From the NCBI GenBank assembly GCA_000242935.3, contig CP007053.1, positions 6,123,001 through 6,187,000 of the forward strand: DNA of 64,000 nucleotides. Reading direction: 5' to 3'. The position numbers were made by a program, and so were the translations under genes. The notes under the pieces are model-generated. The model did no database searches. It had not been told where the DNA came from and was given only the letters and a program-made list of their open reading frames with translations. Below are positions 62,262 to 64,000 of this stretch, piece by piece. Numbering within the stretch: the stretch's first letter is position 1; each line of letters begins with the position of its first letter. Origin of the DNA: Opitutaceae bacterium TAV5 (lineage in GTDB: Bacteria > Verrucomicrobiota > Verrucomicrobiia > Opitutales > Opitutaceae).

Positions 62262-64000
62262 ATGAATACATCCCGCACCACCCGCCTGTTTGCCACGCTG
62301 GCGATCCTTGCCGCCGCGTTTACAACCGTCGCCCATGCCGACCCCGTCTCCCTGACCGGCGACCATGTCATCGAGCCCGGTCCGGACGACACCGGCTCGC
62401 TCACCGTTTCCGGACAGCTCCATGTTGAAAGCAACCACGTCGACCTCGGCACAACCGGGGACGGGCAGGTTGCCCTGTCACTCACCTATCAGGAAAACGG
62501 AGAGACCCGGCAGGTGACCGTCTACGCTGCGCGCGACGCAGTCGAATACCTCTGGAAGGAAGGTTCCACCGATGCCGGAACGGCCTCGCCCAAGATGACG
62601 CTGGGCGCGGACAACACGCTCACGCTCCACGACGCCGCCGGTGCGGCCACGATCACCTTGACGCCTTCCACCGGAGAGGTCAGAGCTCCGGGCGGCTTCC
62701 GGCTATCGGACGGCACCCTGATTGCGAATCAAGCCTCTCTTCGCAGCACTGCCCTGTACAACGCGGCCGGCCAGATTGTCGCGCAGGTCGGCGAGGATGG
62801 CCGTGTTTCCTTCGCAAACGGCATCGCCATCGGTCAAAACCCGACCGCTACCCTGACCGAAGGCAGCACTTCCTATCTCAACACCGTCCTCCAAAACCTG
62901 GGTTACCAGGAGAACCCGGTGACACCTACGCATGTTAAGGGTGCAGCAGTGCCAAAGGCCAAGGATCTCGTAGTGGTCTACGATACTACGGGTAACCAAT
63001 ATGTGGCGGGAGCTTTTTCTGGATCCTCGCTTACGATTGGCAATGCGACTATCTGGGCTGATTCTGACGTGGGAGAGCATCAGTTTGTCGTCAAATGCAC
63101 TTCATCCGGGGCAGTTTTGTGGTATAACGTCTGGTCTGCTGACGGGGCTCCCCTGAGTATGGCGGTGGATACTTCAGGTAATGTTTACGTTTCGGGGTAT
63201 TTTTATAGTGTGGCCGGGCAGACGCTCAGCCTCGCCGGAGTTTCTGTCACCGCCCAAGGCACTAATGATGGCTATGTGCTCAAGCTTAATAGTGCTGGAA
63301 CCGGCCAATGGGCCAAGGTGCTCGGTCACACCGGTAATGATCAGGCCCATAGCGTAGCGGTGGATGCTTCAGGCAATATTTATGTTGCAGGGTATTTTTA
63401 TCGTGCTGCCGGACAGACGCTCAGCCTCGCCGGAGTTTCTGTCACCGCCCAAGATCCCGAAAATGGTTATGTGCTCAAACTCAACAACGCAGGGGTTGGT
63501 CAATGGGCTCAAAGTCTGTCGTATAGTAGCTATTACAATTCGGTTCCGAGTGTCGCCGTAGATCCTTTGGCTAATGTATACATCACAGGAGGATTAAGCT
63601 CTTCTGTCGTCCAGACAATCAGTTTGGCGGGGATTCCCGTTATCGCGCAGACTCAGGATGATAGTTATATGCTTAAGCTCAACAGTGCCGGGGCAGGGCA
63701 ATGGGTCAAAGTGATTCCGGCTAGTTCGTTAAGGTTGAGCTTCCCGCCTGATGGTACACTTACAGCCACTGGTTGCAGTTCTCAGAACTTTATGATTGGG
63801 AATATGGCGGTTGGTGGAAGCGGGACATATTTTATCGTGTCCATGCCTGCGGATCAAGCGCCAGTCGAAGCCCCTCGTCCAATGGCAACCAGCATCGCTT
63901 GGGGCAATGCTGTGGCCGCCGGCGCATCTACTATTGCCGTGGGGGACAACGCTATCGCTACCGGGCGGAATGCCGTAAGCCTTGGCTTGGGTGCCGCAGC
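62262..64000 (+). CDS. Large secreted protein: propeller-like repeats leading into a YadA-type head (3' end beyond window)
   Basis: Open frame of at least 579 codons running off the right edge. A signal peptide (TRLFATLAILAAAFTTVAHA) opens it. Residues about 27-220 form a beta-rich domain resembling tail-fibre or adhesin heads (GTLIANQASLRSTALYNAAG, QIVAQVGEDGRVSFANGIAI). From residue about 225 come SBBP-like propeller repeats of about 65 residues, each with GNVYVSGYFY, QTLSLAGVSVTAQ and DGYVLKLNSAGTGQWAKVL. At the end of the window (from residue about 541) a YadA-type head motif begins: GNAVAAGASTIAVGDNAIAT and GRNAVSLGLGAA. This suggests a surface adhesin or trimeric autotransporter-like fibre. 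From about 62,925 the GC content drops sharply inside the frame. No stop codon is seen before 64,000. Confidence 0.85.
   Translation, partial: MNTSRTTRLFATLAILAAAFTTVAHADPVSLTGDHVIEPGPDDTGSLTVSGQLHVESNHVDLGTTGDGQVALSLTYQENGETRQVTVYAARDAVEYLWKEGSTDAGTASPKMTLGADNTLTLHDAAGAATITLTPSTGEVRAPGGFRLSDGTLIANQASLRSTALYNAAGQIVAQVGEDGRVSFANGIAIGQNPTATLTEGSTSYLNTVLQNLGYQENPVTPTHVKGAAVPKAKDLVVVYDTTGNQYVAGAFSGSSLTIGNATIWADSDVGEHQFVVKCTSSGAVLWYNVWSADGAPLSMAVDTSGNVYVSGYFYSVAGQTLSLAGVSVTAQGTNDGYVLKLNSAGTGQWAKVLGHTGNDQAHSVAVDASGNIYVAGYFYRAAGQTLSLAGVSVTAQDPENGYVLKLNNAGVGQWAQSLSYSSYYNSVPSVAVDPLANVYITGGLSSSVVQTISLAGIPVIAQTQDDSYMLKLNSAGAGQWVKVIPASSLRLSFPPDGTLTATGCSSQNFMIGNMAVGGSGTYFIVSMPADQAPVEAPRPMATSIAWGNAVAAGASTIAVGDNAIATGRNAVSLGLGAA
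63219..63453. repeat. Exact 40-bp direct repeat within the secreted propeller protein
   Basis: The 40 bases 63219-63258 recur identically at 63414-63453, exactly 195 bases (65 codons) apart, starting CAGACGCTCAGCCTCGCCGG. They encode the core of successive propeller units. A third unit at about 63609 is diverged (QTISLAGIPVIAQ). Confidence 0.9.

Noticed and set aside
62262-64000. Prophage tail fibre
   Set aside because: The N-terminal domain and head motif could fit a tail fibre, but there is a clear Sec signal peptide, propeller-like repeats, and no other phage genes nearby.

Overview
The window is a 64 kb stretch of high-GC chromosome that looks like a member of the Verrucomicrobiota, most likely family Opitutaceae. 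The inference rests on the gene mix: a PEP-CTERM protein with an autotransporter-associated beta-strand repeat, an SHD1-domain protein, a DUF5069 protein, XylR-type LacI/AraC hybrid regulators, BatA-type von Willebrand proteins and a type II pseudopilin beside a sugar-uptake gene. I saw no rRNA, no CRISPR array, no insertion-sequence transposase and no prophage module. There is one tRNA, tRNA-Leu(CAG).

Layout. 1-6.5 kb: an RND efflux pair (periplasmic adaptor, cut by the window edge, and inner-membrane pump), an SDR reductase and an MFS exporter. 6.5-10.3 kb: a DUF5069 gene and glycolate oxidase glcD-glcF. 10.5-24 kb: a carbohydrate region with two divergent regulator units (FGGY kinase/LacI and XylR/PEP-CTERM protein), then a co-directional run: atypical DHDPS/NAL-family aldolase, LamG protein, sialidase-fold protein, sodium:solute symporter, pseudopilin and a YidR-like (DUF3748) protein. 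This run may be a catabolic operon for an acidic or 2-keto-3-deoxy sugar. 24-28.6 kb: phosphoglucomutase, ppnP, an FKBP isomerase and an MscS channel. 28.6-36.3 kb: a haem-copper oxidase assembly region (copper-type P-ATPase, Sco fused to a CusF-like domain, ctaA, ctaB, DUF420). 36.3-43.2 kb: YicC, an AsmA-like protein, HrpA and a stand-alone LysR-type HTH. 43.4-49.4 kb: tRNA-Leu, tatC, ppdK, ispD and pyrF. 49.6-53.2 kb: the lysophospholipid-recycling pair aas-lplT. 53.4-57.2 kb: a lipoprotein and cytochrome c maturation genes resB-ccsA. 57.3-62 kb: two BatA-like von Willebrand genes. 62.3 kb to the end: the start of a large secreted protein with propeller-like repeats running into a YadA-type head.

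The most striking non-genic theme is a dense set of dispersed palindromes. Many begin with GTAG or GGAG, the signature of REP sequences mobilised by RAYT (TnpA-REP) proteins. Several have entered genes: the TAG of the repeat end is the stop codon of glcF, ccsA, aas and a von Willebrand gene, and related sequence is read through in frame in hrpA, ctaA, sco and glcF. A different, 114-bp MITE-like hairpin occurs twice, and a third hairpin type forms the C-terminus of pyrF.

All calls come from reading the sequence and recognising families; no database search was run.
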